DNA of 64,000 bases. Origin: Micromonospora okii (GTDB taxonomy: Bacteria > Actinomycetota > Actinomycetes > Mycobacteriales > Micromonosporaceae). The stretch covers positions 283,296 to 347,295 of the forward strand of contig NZ_BBZF01000018.1 in the NCBI RefSeq assembly GCF_020884795.1, read 5' to 3'. Both the position numbers and the translations under genes were made by a program. This document shows positions 48,816-56,976 of the stretch, in pieces. The notes beneath the pieces were generated by a model that was given only the letters and a program-made list of their open reading frames with translations, had not been told where the DNA came from and did no database searches. The number at the start of each line of letters is the position of its first letter. Positions within the stretch are counted from its first letter, which is position 1.

Positions 48816-50004
48816 TCTGCTGCCGGTCGGCCGTCGGGTGGCGTACTGGCGGGGGCGGCGGAAGTTGTCGCAGCAGGTGTTCGCCGACCGGCTCGGCAAG
48901 TCGAAGAGCTGGGTGGACAAGGTCGAGCGGGGTGTCCGGTCCCTGGACAAGGTGTCGACCTTGCACGACATCGCTGCCGTGCTGCGTATCGATGCAGCGG
49001 TGCTGCTCGGACGGGAAACCCAGCCCGCCGGGGTGACCGAGCGCGGCGAGGGCGTGGCGCGCATCCGGGTGGCGTTGTCCCGGTACGAGGTCGCACTCGG
49101 CAGGGCAGCGGCTCGCCGGCCGGTGCTGCCGGCCGACCAGATGGCCCGGCAGGTCGCGCACGCCTGGACGACGTTCCAGCACGCCCGGTACCCGCAGGTG
49201 ATCGAACTGCTGCCGGGCCTGCTGACCGATGCGGAGCGCACCCGCGCCGGTGATCCGCTGGCGGGTCGGGTGCCGCTGGTGGAGGCGTACCGGATCACCG
49301 CGTCACTGCTGGTGAAGCTCGGTGACCCCGACCTGGCGTGGCTGGCCGTGGACCGGGCCATGACCGCCGCAACCGGAGACCGGAGTCTGGTGGCCGCCGC
49401 AGCGGTGCAGCTCGGTCAGGTGCTCCGCGCCTGCGGGCAGGCGCGGGTGGCGAAGTCCGCGATGCTGTCCGCCGCGTACCGGATCGCCCCGCCCGTGGTC
49501 GAGTTCGGCCTACCCCCGGAGCTGTCCCTGTGCGGCACGCTGCTCGTCCAGGCGGCCCTGGCCGCCGCCAACCACGGCGACGCCCGCGCCGCCGCCGACC
49601 TGCTCGACGAGGCCGCGACCCTGGCCGCCCGCGTCACCGACGGCCACGACCACCACCGCACCGCGTTCGGACCCACCGCCGTGGACGTGGCCCGCGCCGC
49701 CGCAGCCGTCGAACTCGGCGACATCCGCGACGCGGTGACCCGGCACGAAACGGCCCTGCGGCGCGACGGCTGGCGGTGGCTGCCCACCGAACACCGCGCC
49801 GCGCACCTGCTCGACACCGCCCGCGCCCACCTGCACGCCGACGACCCGATCAACGCGGGCCGGCTCCTGATCGACGTCGACCGCATCGCACCCGCCGAGA
49901 TCCGCCAGCGGCCCGCCGCCCGGGACCTGCTCGCCCAGCTCGCCCGCGACCCCCGCACCCCGACCACCATCACCCGGCTCGCCGTCGCCCTCGGGCTGGG
50001 CTGA
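48802..50004 (+). CDS. XRE-family regulator with helical-repeat C-terminal domain (second of two)
   Basis: A 400-residue protein laid out like the one at 46596. Residues ~8-70 hold the HTH (GRRVAYWRGRRKLSQQVFADRLGKSKSWVDKVERGVRSLDKVSTLHDIAAVLRIDAAVLLG), and the rest is helical repeats (TASLLVKLGDPDLAWLAVDRAMTAATG; AAAAVQLGQVLRACGQARVAKSAMLSAAYRIAP; AALAAANHGDARAAADLLDEAATLAARV). Charge and length match the first copy, but sequences have diverged. Probably senses a small peptide or host signal; ligand unknown. GTG at 48802 overlaps the small gene before it. Confidence 0.9.
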   Translation: MDTSDLLPVGRRVAYWRGRRKLSQQVFADRLGKSKSWVDKVERGVRSLDKVSTLHDIAAVLRIDAAVLLGRETQPAGVTERGEGVARIRVALSRYEVALGRAAARRPVLPADQMARQVAHAWTTFQHARYPQVIELLPGLLTDAERTRAGDPLAGRVPLVEAYRITASLLVKLGDPDLAWLAVDRAMTAATGDRSLVAAAAVQLGQVLRACGQARVAKSAMLSAAYRIAPPVVEFGLPPELSLCGTLLVQAALAAANHGDARAAADLLDEAATLAARVTDGHDHHRTAFGPTAVDVARAAAAVELGDIRDAVTRHETALRRDGWRWLPTEHRAAHLLDTARAHLHADDPINAGRLLIDVDRIAPAEIRQRPAARDLLAQLARDPRTPTTITRLAVALGLG

Positions 50005-50007
50005 GCG

Positions 50008-50259
50008 ATGACCGGACCGCACCTGTCCCTGGCCCAGATTCGGAACCGACTGGTCCTCACCGCCCGTACCGTCCTGCGCCAGCACCGGCCCGGTCCCGAC
50101 GGACGCTGCCCGACCTGCCGCATCCCGCACTGCCCGGCGGCGACCGCCGCCCGCGACGTCCTCCACGCGGCCGAGCGAGTACGGCAGCGAAGCGCAGCAA
50201 CCCCGCCGCCCGCGCCCGGCAGCGACGGCACTGCCGGTTCCCGGCCTCGGCGTGAGTGA
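50008..50259 (+). CDS. Small Cys-motif protein paired with the XRE regulator
   Basis: An 83-residue protein. A helical N-terminus (LSLAQIRNRLVLTARTVLRQH) is followed by a Cys-x2-Cys-x4-Cys motif (CPTCRIPHC), reminiscent of a small metal-binding knuckle, and a disordered Pro/Ser/Arg tail. It starts 3 bases after the XRE regulator's stop, so they are co-transcribed. I believe such short Cys proteins often accompany these regulators in actinomycetes, but have no function for it. Confidence 0.65.
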   Translation: MTGPHLSLAQIRNRLVLTARTVLRQHRPGPDGRCPTCRIPHCPAATAARDVLHAAERVRQRSAATPPPAPGSDGTAGSRPRRE

Positions 50260-50278
50260 GGAACGGCCGAGCGGTGCG

Positions 50279-50881
50279 TCAGCCCAGCCGGGCGAGAACG
50301 CCGGACTCGATCACGATCGCGGCACCGATGAGCATGAACACGCCCGGCACGATCCAGTGCCCGTACCGTTCGACGACGTCGACCACCCGGCGGTGGGAGC
50401 CGAGCCACGACGCCGCCAGGCACCAGACCGCGACCCCGACGGCGAACACCGCGACCGTGATCAGGCCGGCCGCGACGCCGACCGTTCGGAACACGGGCGT
50501 GTAGACCGAGATGTTGTCCGCGCCGTTGGCCACCGTGATTCCGATGACGGGCAGGATCCCGGACGCCACGGTCGGCGTGGGCTGCTCGTCGTGGCGGCTG
50601 CGGATCGCGCCGAGAAGGCCGCGCACGCCGAGGCCGAACGGGAGCAGGCCCAGCAGGCCGACCCACTGGTCGGGGACGACCGTCAGACCGAGGGCGGCGA
50701 TCGCGGAGACCGCGACCAGGGTGGCGATGCCGGCGTACTGGCCGACCCAGATCTGCCACGGCCGCGGCTTGCCCGACGCCCGCGCGGAGAGGAACAGCAC
50801 CGTCAGGACGATGATGTCGTCGATGTTCGTGCCGGTGAACACCCCGGCTGCGGCGGCGATGATCCCGAGAAGGTCTCCCAC
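50279..50881 (-). CDS. CadD-family cadmium resistance transporter
   Basis: A ~200-residue polytopic membrane protein of the CadD family: the opening helix region GIIAAAAGVFTGTNIDDIIVLTVLFL carries the conserved TGTNIDD acid pair, and the repeat half reads ITVANGADNISVYTPVF with NGADN. About six helices in two inverted-repeat halves fit a LysE-like transporter. It should export cadmium or another divalent ion. The proposed GTG at 50881 begins the fold; an ATG at 50929 is in frame upstream. Neither has a good ribosome-binding site. Confidence 0.88.
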   Translation of the reverse strand: MGDLLGIIAAAAGVFTGTNIDDIIVLTVLFLSARASGKPRPWQIWVGQYAGIATLVAVSAIAALGLTVVPDQWVGLLGLLPFGLGVRGLLGAIRSRHDEQPTPTVASGILPVIGITVANGADNISVYTPVFRTVGVAAGLITVAVFAVGVAVWCLAASWLGSHRRVVDVVERYGHWIVPGVFMLIGAAIVIESGVLARLG

Positions 50882-51117
50882 GGATGGACACTGTACGGAC
50901 AACGATTGCCATCGATCGTGGGGTCTCAAGCGGAACGTCGACTACCTCGGGTGTGAAGGTGGATATCCGGTGGCGGCGCGACCTGCCACCGGACGATGAC
51001 GACGAAGAGCTGTGACGAGGCAGAAACCTGCCGTACAGGTGACAGACGACCTTGTCGCCGCGCGGCAATCGACGCAGGCCTCCGCATGGCGGGCGGTCGT
51101 CCGGGTATCTGCCGACC

Positions 51118-51588
51118 GTGACCTTCTCGATTGCCGCACGCTGTCCGCGTACCGGGCAGCTCGGGGTGGGAGCCCTGACGGCCAGGCCCGCGGTAGGCAA
51201 ACTCGTCGCGCACGTCCACTCCGGCGGCGGCGCGGTGGCGACCCAGGCCACCCCCAACCCGTTCCTCGCCTACGACGGCCTGCCGCTGCTCACCGAGGGG
51301 CGCTCACCGCAGGACGTCCTGGCCGAACTGCTGGGCCGGGACCCGGGCCGGGAGGTGCGGCAGGTCGGCATGGTCGATCGCCAGGGGCGTTCGCACGCCT
51401 TCACCGGCTGCCCACCCGCGACGATCCCATGGGTGGGGCCGCCCGACAGGCGTTGTCGACCCCGGGCGACGGGGCATCTGGCCCGGGAAGGCTCTGACGT
51501 GGACGGTGGGGAGGGACCCCGACGGCGCACCCCGGCCGCTGGGGCGCGGCCCCCACGGCGGGCCGGAAACGTCCGCCCGTACACCTAG
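51118..51588 (+). pseudogene. Truncated DUF1028 protein gene
   Basis: The first ~110 codons give a recognisable DUF1028 N-terminus (VTFSIAARCPRTGQLGVGAL, GAVATQATPNPFLAYDGLPLLTEGRSPQDVLAELLGRDPGREVRQVGMVDRQGRSHAFTG). After residue ~105 similarity stops at PWVG and the frame becomes Arg/Pro-rich without the normal second half (family members are 220-300 residues). It is therefore a fragment, probably by deletion. GTG at 51118. What DUF1028 does is uncertain; Ntn-hydrolase folding has been proposed. Confidence 0.7.
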
Positions 51589-51598
51589 GATCAGCGGC

Positions 51599-51793
51599 GT
51601 GGATGCCGCCCTCGACACCCTGCCGAAGATCGGTGCGCCGGCGACCCGGGCCCTGGACAACGCCGGCTATTCGACGCTGCGCGACCTCGCGGGCGTGCCG
51701 CGTGCCGAGTTGGCGAAGCTGCACGGCGTGGGGCCGAAAGCGCTCGGAATCGTCCAGAGCGCGCTGGAGCAGCACGGACTGAGCCTGGGATAG
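51599..51793 (+). CDS. Helix-hairpin-helix domain protein
   Basis: A 64-residue protein made of two HhH motifs: LPKIGAPATRALDNAGYSTLRDLAGVP and LAKLHGVGPKALGIVQSALEQHG. The G-x-G-x-A hairpins are intact. Such small proteins bind DNA non-specifically or act as fragments of larger polymerase-like domains. GTG at 51599 begins it; there is no clear ribosome-binding site and it may be leaderless. Conserved small HhH proteins of this kind occur in actinomycetes. Confidence 0.82.
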   Translation: MDAALDTLPKIGAPATRALDNAGYSTLRDLAGVPRAELAKLHGVGPKALGIVQSALEQHGLSLG

Positions 51794-51993
51794 GCGCTTC
51801 TCCCACCGTCGCGACGCCGGCCCGCAAATATTGGCCCTGCGTTCGTGGGCTTCCTCGGTAGGGTGTGGCGGCAGCGCCGTACCAGCCGGTTGGCGGCCTG
51901 GCGACGATGCTCCGGACGCCGTCCGGCTCCTGACGCACGGGGCCGCGAGCCGACGACGTCGTGACGCTTGGGCAGATTCGGAGGTGCGTGCCA

Positions 51994-52326
51994 GTGGCCG
52001 GCAAGTCGTATCAGGTCATCGTGCGCGGCAAGTTCCCGCCACTCGACGACAAGCAGCGGGCCGAGCTGCTCGCCAGGGCGGACGAGCACGACGTGTTCCA
52101 GGCGAAGTTCACCGAGGAAGGCACCGTCACCTACGAACGGTCGCTGCTCGGGTTCACCTTCCGCTGCCTGGTCCCCGCCGACGAGGCCGACGGGGAACCG
52201 GTCGTGATCGGCAGGGCGGAGGCGCTCGCCGTGGCCGCCGTTCGAGGGCTCGGCGCCGACTGCCGCGACCTCAGGTCGGTATCGACCGACCTCGGCGACA
52301 TCAAGATCCGCCGACGGGTGCACTGA
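51994..52326 (+). CDS. DUF6204-type small protein
   Basis: A 110-residue protein: AGKSYQVIVRGKFPPLDDKQRAELLARADEHDVFQAKFTEEGTVTYERSLLGFTFRCLVPADEADG, ending LRSVSTDLGDIKIRRR. It resembles the DUF6204 group by its YQVIVRGKF start and the alternating beta pattern. The GTG at 51994 has GGAGG about 9 bases upstream. Function unknown. Confidence 0.78.
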   Translation: MAGKSYQVIVRGKFPPLDDKQRAELLARADEHDVFQAKFTEEGTVTYERSLLGFTFRCLVPADEADGEPVVIGRAEALAVAAVRGLGADCRDLRSVSTDLGDIKIRRRVH

Positions 52327-52408
52327 CCCCGCCACCCCCGCTCCGCCTCCGCCCCGGGGACGGAGCCGCTCACATCGCCGGCCGGCACACCCCGGCCGGA
52401 CGCCGGGC

Positions 52409-53455
52409 TCAGGCGGGCGGGGTCAGCCGGCCGGCGGCGGCGAGGCGGCGGACGACGGCCTCGTGAGGTACGGCGTGACTGGTGCGGCCACCCACCCCGG
52501 TGGTGGTCGTGGCGGTGAGGACGGAGTTCAGCAGCGCTTCCTCCACCGAGTCGAGCACGGCCGTGAAGACCGGATCGATCTGCGAGTCCGGCATCGTAGG
52601 CCGACCCGGCTCCGCCGTGCTGAACGCGATCGCGTAGTCGCCGCTGCCGTTGCTGTACGACGCGCCGACCCGGGCCATCGCGAAGATCGCGCGGCGGGCG
52701 AGTCGACCGAGTTGCCGGGCGTCCAGGGGCGCGTCGGTGGCCACCACGATCATGCACGAGTTGCCCGGCGGCTCGGCCGGGTCGGCCTGCGGGACCAGCT
52801 CCTCGACCGGCAGCGGGATGCCCAGCGCGGTGAGCACGCCGCCGAAGTTGGACTGGGTGAGGGCGCCCACCGTGATCGGGCGTCCGGCTGCCTCCACCGT
52901 ACGGGAGGAGGTGCCGATGCCCGCCTTGTAGCCCAGGGCCGTGGTGCCGGTCCCGGCGCCGACGCAGCCTTCGGCCGGCGCGCCACCCGACGCGCGGGCC
53001 AGGGCGTCCAGCACGTGTGCCTCGGTGATCGGGCGGCGGCGGATGTCGGAGAGGTGTCCGTCGTTGGTCTCGCCCACCAGCGGGTTGAACGACACCCCGT
53101 CCGGTCGGCGGTCCATCAGGTGGGTGAGCACCGCGTCCGCGGCCCGGAACACCGACAGCGTCGCGGTGAGGACGATCGGGGACTCCAGCACGCCGAGTTC
53201 GTCCACCTGGGTCGAGCCGACCAGTTTTCCGTAGCCGTTCCCGGTGTGGACGGCCGCCGGCAGGGACCACCGCTCGGGGCCGAGCTGGCTCGGTACGACC
53301 GCCGTGACCCCGGTGTGCAGGTCCTGGCCGTCGTCGACGGTGGTGTGCCCCACGAGCACCCCGGGGACGTCGGTGATGGCGTTGTGCCGCCCGGTGGGCA
53401 GTGCGCCGACGACGATGCCGAGATCGCGGGCGCGGTGCTGGACCGGCTGCTTAAT
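52409..53455 (-). CDS. P1-family (DmpA/BapA-like) peptidase, unusual start codon
   Basis: A ~348-residue N-terminal nucleophile aminopeptidase. The family opening is RARDLGIVVGALPTGRHNAITDVPGVLVGHTT. The self-cleavage site is Gly-Asn-Ser in PPGNSCMIVVATDAPL, with Ser the nucleophile of the small chain, and YSNGSGDYAIAF follows. It processes peptides with N-terminal D- or beta-amino acids or small amides. No ATG, GTG or TTG lies at the expected N-terminus; an in-frame ATT at 53455 follows GGAGGG by 4 bases. Upstream alternatives (ATG 53578, GTG 53593) would add 40-46 unrelated residues and overlap the divergent GNAT gene. The start stays uncertain. Confidence 0.87.
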   Translation of the reverse strand: MKQPVQHRARDLGIVVGALPTGRHNAITDVPGVLVGHTTVDDGQDLHTGVTAVVPSQLGPERWSLPAAVHTGNGYGKLVGSTQVDELGVLESPIVLTATLSVFRAADAVLTHLMDRRPDGVSFNPLVGETNDGHLSDIRRRPITEAHVLDALARASGGAPAEGCVGAGTGTTALGYKAGIGTSSRTVEAAGRPITVGALTQSNFGGVLTALGIPLPVEELVPQADPAEPPGNSCMIVVATDAPLDARQLGRLARRAIFAMARVGASYSNGSGDYAIAFSTAEPGRPTMPDSQIDPVFTAVLDSVEEALLNSVLTATTTTGVGGRTSHAVPHEAVVRRLAAAGRLTPPA

Positions 53456-53576
53456 GGTGCCCTCCGTCAGGTGCCGCCGTCGGGCGGGCCGTGGTGTGGT
53501 GCGGAATGTCGTTCGCGAGGGTGTCCAGGGAACAACCAGGTTGATCGGGGCAGGTCGCGTCGGGTAGGAACACGGC

Positions 53577-54110
53577 ATGTTACGTGGCGACAAGATCGGG
53601 CTGCGGGCCCGGTACGAGACCGACGTTCCCGTCCTGCAATCCGAGCTCTACGACGACGTCGCGACCCGGTCGAAGGCCGACTCCCGTCCATGGCGTCCGA
53701 TCGCACCCGGCTCCGCCGCGTCGCCGTACACGGTCTCCGACCCCACCGACGACGCCGCGTGCTTCTCGGTGGTGCAGCTCGACGACGGCGAACTGGCGGG
53801 CGAGGCGCTGTTGTGGGGCATCGACCTGCACAACAGAACGGCTCACCTCGGGATCTCGCTGCGGCCGTCCTTCCGGGGCCGTGGGCTGGGCACCGACGTC
53901 ATCCGGGTGCTGTGCCACTACGGCCTCGTGGTGCGCGGCCTGCACCGGTTGCAGGTCGAGACGCTGGCCGACAACGCCGCGATGATCCGAGCGGCCACCC
54001 GGGCAGGATTCGTTCCCGAAGGCACCCTGCGACGTGCGGCCTGGGTGAACGGGGACTTCGCCGACGAGGTCGTTCTCGGGTTGCTCGCCGCCGAGTGGGA
54101 CGCGAACTGA
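53577..54110 (+). CDS. GNAT-family N-acetyltransferase
   Basis: A 177-residue acetyltransferase of RimJ/RimL type. The acetyl-CoA loop reads LRPSFRGRGLGTDVIRVLCHYG (R/Q-x-x-G-x-G pattern), preceded by the beta-strand AHLGISL and followed by LQVETLADNAAMIRAATRAGFVPEGTLRRAAWVNGDF. Substrate may be an N-terminal amino group or a small molecule. ATG at 53577; divergent from the P1 peptidase. Confidence 0.93.
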   Translation: MLRGDKIGLRARYETDVPVLQSELYDDVATRSKADSRPWRPIAPGSAASPYTVSDPTDDAACFSVVQLDDGELAGEALLWGIDLHNRTAHLGISLRPSFRGRGLGTDVIRVLCHYGLVVRGLHRLQVETLADNAAMIRAATRAGFVPEGTLRRAAWVNGDFADEVVLGLLAAEWDAN

Positions 54111-54175
54111 CCGCAACCGCCGTGGCTCGCAACGGGGCGCTGGGTCACGAGCACGCTCCGACTACCCTCGCCGCC

Positions 54176-55774
54176 GTGAAGGCAATGGAGATCGAAGCAC
54201 CCATCGTTGGCGTCACCGTCTACCCGGACCGGGCGCGGGTCACCCGCCGGGGCAGCGCCCGGTTGCCGGCCGGCGAGCACCGGGTCCGCATCGCGCCGTT
54301 GCCGCTCGGCCTGCGGCGGGACTCGCTGCGCGTCGGCGGCCGGGGCGCGGCCACCGTGCTCGGCGTGGACGTGACGACGTGGCGGCAGGCGCGCAGCACC
54401 GACGGGCAGGTCCGCGAGCTGGAGCAGCGGCGTCGCGAGCTGGCCGACGAGGTGGCCGAGATCAACGACACGTACGAGATCGAGGTGCAGCGGGGGCAGT
54501 TCCTCGCCCGGCTGGCCGAGCGGGCCGGCGGCACGTACGCCCGCGCGCTGGCCGGCGGGGACGCCGACCCGCCCGACGTGGCCGCCTTCGCCGACTCGAT
54601 GGCCGGGCAGCTCGCCGAGTCCCGCAGCCGCCGGCGCGACCTGGTCCGGCGGCGCACCGATCTGGGCGAGGAGCTGGCGGCGGTCGAGCGGCACCTCGAC
54701 GCGGCGAACGGCAAGCGGGAGCCGGACCGGCTCGCCGCCGAGGTGACCGTGTCGGTGGACGCCGACGACACCGATCTGGACCTGGAGCTGACCTACCTGA
54801 TCGACGGGGCCCGGTGGCAGCCCTCCTACGACCTGCGGCTGGTCGACGACACCGTGAACGTCACCTGGTACGGGCTGGTCAGCCAGGACACCGGCGAGGA
54901 CTGGCCGGAGTGCGTGCTCCAGCTCTCGACCGCCCGCCCGGCGGCGACGACCGGCGTACCGGAGCTGTCGCCCTGGTATCTCGACCGGTTCCGGTCGCTG
55001 CCGCCGAAGCCGGCCATGCCGCCGGCGGGCTACGGCGCGGTGCCGGCACCGCCGAACCCGGGCTCGGCACCGGCCGCCGCGGGTGGGGTGGCCCGTTCCG
55101 CCGCCCCACCACCGCCCGCCCCGGTGCGGGAGAGCGTCGCCGCCGTCGAGCAGGGCGTCGCGGCGGCCACCTACCGGCCGGCCCGCCCGGTCGCGGTGCC
55201 GGCGGACGGCAGCGCGTACCGGGCCACCATCGCCGTGCTGGACCTGCCGGCCCGGCTGGACCACGTGACCGTGCCGGTCCGCGCGGCCGAGGCGCACCTG
55301 CGCGCGACCGTGCGCAACACCTCGACGCACACGCTGCTCCCGGGCGCGGCGGCGGTCTTCCACGGCGCCGACTTCGTCGCGGCCACCCGGCTGCCGGTCT
55401 GGGCGCCCGGCGAGGAGACCGAGCTGGCGCTCGGGGTGGACGACCGGGTGCGGGTGGAACGGAAGCTGGACCGGCGCGCCGACACCCGCGCCACGCTCGG
55501 GTCGACCCGGCGGCGCGACGTGGAGTACCGGATCAGCGTCGCGAACCACACGCCCCGGCCGGCGAGCGTGGAGGTGCGCGACCAACTGCCGGTGTCGCGC
55601 GACGACGCGGTCGTCGTACGGGAGACCACCCTCGCCCCGCCGCCGGCCGAGCGCACCGAGTTGGGCGAGCTGACCTGGCGGCTGCGGCTCGCGCCGGGGG
55701 AGAGCGGCGAGATCGTCATGGGTTTCCGCGTCGAACTCGCCAGGGGGGTCGAGCTGGCCGGCTGGCGGGAGTGA
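54176..55774 (+). CDS. MuiA-like protein (DUF4139 region)
   Basis: A 532-residue protein of the 'mucoidy inhibitor' MuiA group. The N-terminus has the DUF4140-like start (IVGVTVYPDRARVTRRGSARLPAGEHRVRI), a coiled coil at ~80-180 (LEQRRRELADEVAEINDTYEIEVQRGQFLARLAERAGG), then the DUF4139 beta domains (LELTYLIDGARWQPSYDLRL...VNVTWYGLVSQDTGEDWPECVLQLSTARP; VEYRISVANHTPRPASVEVRDQLPVSRDDAVVV). A Pro/Ala-rich insert lies near 275-325. No signal peptide is seen. Function unknown; related proteins are linked to envelope or exopolysaccharide control. GTG at 54176; ATG 54185 also possible. Confidence 0.9.
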   Translation: MKAMEIEAPIVGVTVYPDRARVTRRGSARLPAGEHRVRIAPLPLGLRRDSLRVGGRGAATVLGVDVTTWRQARSTDGQVRELEQRRRELADEVAEINDTYEIEVQRGQFLARLAERAGGTYARALAGGDADPPDVAAFADSMAGQLAESRSRRRDLVRRRTDLGEELAAVERHLDAANGKREPDRLAAEVTVSVDADDTDLDLELTYLIDGARWQPSYDLRLVDDTVNVTWYGLVSQDTGEDWPECVLQLSTARPAATTGVPELSPWYLDRFRSLPPKPAMPPAGYGAVPAPPNPGSAPAAAGGVARSAAPPPPAPVRESVAAVEQGVAAATYRPARPVAVPADGSAYRATIAVLDLPARLDHVTVPVRAAEAHLRATVRNTSTHTLLPGAAAVFHGADFVAATRLPVWAPGEETELALGVDDRVRVERKLDRRADTRATLGSTRRRDVEYRISVANHTPRPASVEVRDQLPVSRDDAVVVRETTLAPPPAERTELGELTWRLRLAPGESGEIVMGFRVELARGVELAGWRE

Positions 55775-56204
55775 GGCGCCGCGCGGGCGAACGCGCGCGG
55801 TCCGGCTCCTCGTCCCCGACGCGCGTTTTCCGGCGAGGCGTTCATTTTAGACACTTCCGTAAGAAGTACGAAACAGTTGTCGATCGGCCGAGGAACCGTC
55901 GGTCAAAGGGTTTCTCGGCCGAAGAACGTTGCCTTCCGCGTCAGTGCGGGGCTGTGGGTCAGCGGGTACAGTGGCGGCCAACGCGATGCTGACACCCTGC
56001 GGTGTAACAGGTTGTTCGCATCGCAGACCGCCGCCGACCGCTGTGGACGGTAGCAATCCTGCGGTGTCGTGGCTCGGGGGACGGACACATCGGCGCCTGG
56101 CGCGCCGCACCCCCGCACCCCGCCACCCCGGAACGCGGCCAAGCCCTGCCGTCACGGGTGTCGCCGGCACCGAGGGGGAGAGGAGCTCTGCGGGCGGATG
56201 CGTG
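55775..56204. other. 430-bp regulatory gap upstream of the biosynthetic regulator
   Basis: No gene is seen. A lower-GC patch at 55838-55880 is followed by an inverted repeat TCGGCCGAG (55884-55892) / CTCGGCCGA (55914-55922) with a 21-base spacer. It probably holds the promoter and control sites of the LuxR regulator that opens the cluster; no certain hexamers could be fixed. Confidence 0.5.
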
Positions 56205-56945
56205 ATGGCAGATGATCGTCGGAGCGTGCGGTCGACCATTACCCGGTGCCATCGGCGCGGGGCGGTGAGGGACGTGCCGGCCGGTGCGGGAGGCGGCACG
56301 TCGCCGGGCCTGCGGGTGCTCGTCGCACCCGGCCCGCTGGTCGTCCAGAAGGGACTGGAGGTCGTCCTGCGGGACCTGCCGGCCGTGGCCCAGGTGCGCT
56401 CCGTGGAGAGCGGCAACGCCGCCGCCATGCACCTCCGGCAGCGCTGCTGGGACCTGCTCGTGGTGCCCGTCGAGCCGGACGCGCCGGTCGAGCGGCTGCT
56501 GACCGTGGCGCGGGGGCTGGACGTCAAGACGCTGGCCGTCGTGCTGGCCAACGCCGGCCCGCTCCTACAGGCCGCGGTCGCGCTGCCGGCGGACGGCTTC
56601 GTCCTGGCCGTCGAGGTGGACCACCGGGGGCTCGCCGAGGCCCTGCACGACATCCAGCGGGGCAAGATGCCGGTGCCCGAGGAACTCGGCCGGCTGGCGC
56701 TCTCCGCGCTCCAGGAGCGGCACCGGCCCGAGCCCGGGACCCGGCTGACCCCGCGCGAGCAGCAGACCCTGGAACTGCTGGCGCGGGGGCTGAGCAACCG
56801 GCAGATCGCCGCCGCGCTGCACATCTCCGAGCACGGCGCGAAGCGCCACGTCTGCCGCATCCTGACCAAGCTGGGCTGCCCCAACCGCACGATGGCCGTG
56901 GCGGCGGCCTACCGCCTGGGGCTGGTCGAGGAGGTCGCCGGCTGA
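56205..56945 (+). CDS. LuxR-family regulator with atypical receiver-like domain
   Basis: A 246-residue NarL/FixJ-style protein. The C-terminus (~180-245) is a LuxR HTH (LTPREQQTLELLARGLSNRQIAAALHISEHGAKRHVCRILTKLGCPNRTMAV). The N-terminal ~35-150 folds like a receiver (LRVLVAPGPLVVQKGLEVVL...CWDLLVVPVEPDAPVERL...FVLAVEVDHRGLAEALHDI). However, the acidic pocket is absent: the DD pair is APGP and the phosphoacceptor position reads Pro/Val. It should not be phosphorylated in the usual way and may bind a small molecule instead. It is convergent with the aminodeoxychorismate synthase gene, and is a likely cluster regulator. Start ATG 56205 or GTG 56202. Confidence 0.88.
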   Translation: MADDRRSVRSTITRCHRRGAVRDVPAGAGGGTSPGLRVLVAPGPLVVQKGLEVVLRDLPAVAQVRSVESGNAAAMHLRQRCWDLLVVPVEPDAPVERLLTVARGLDVKTLAVVLANAGPLLQAAVALPADGFVLAVEVDHRGLAEALHDIQRGKMPVPEELGRLALSALQERHRPEPGTRLTPREQQTLELLARGLSNRQIAAALHISEHGAKRHVCRILTKLGCPNRTMAVAAAYRLGLVEEVAG

Positions 56946-56976
56946 GCCGCGCGGGCCCGGGCCGGGGCGGCTCGGC

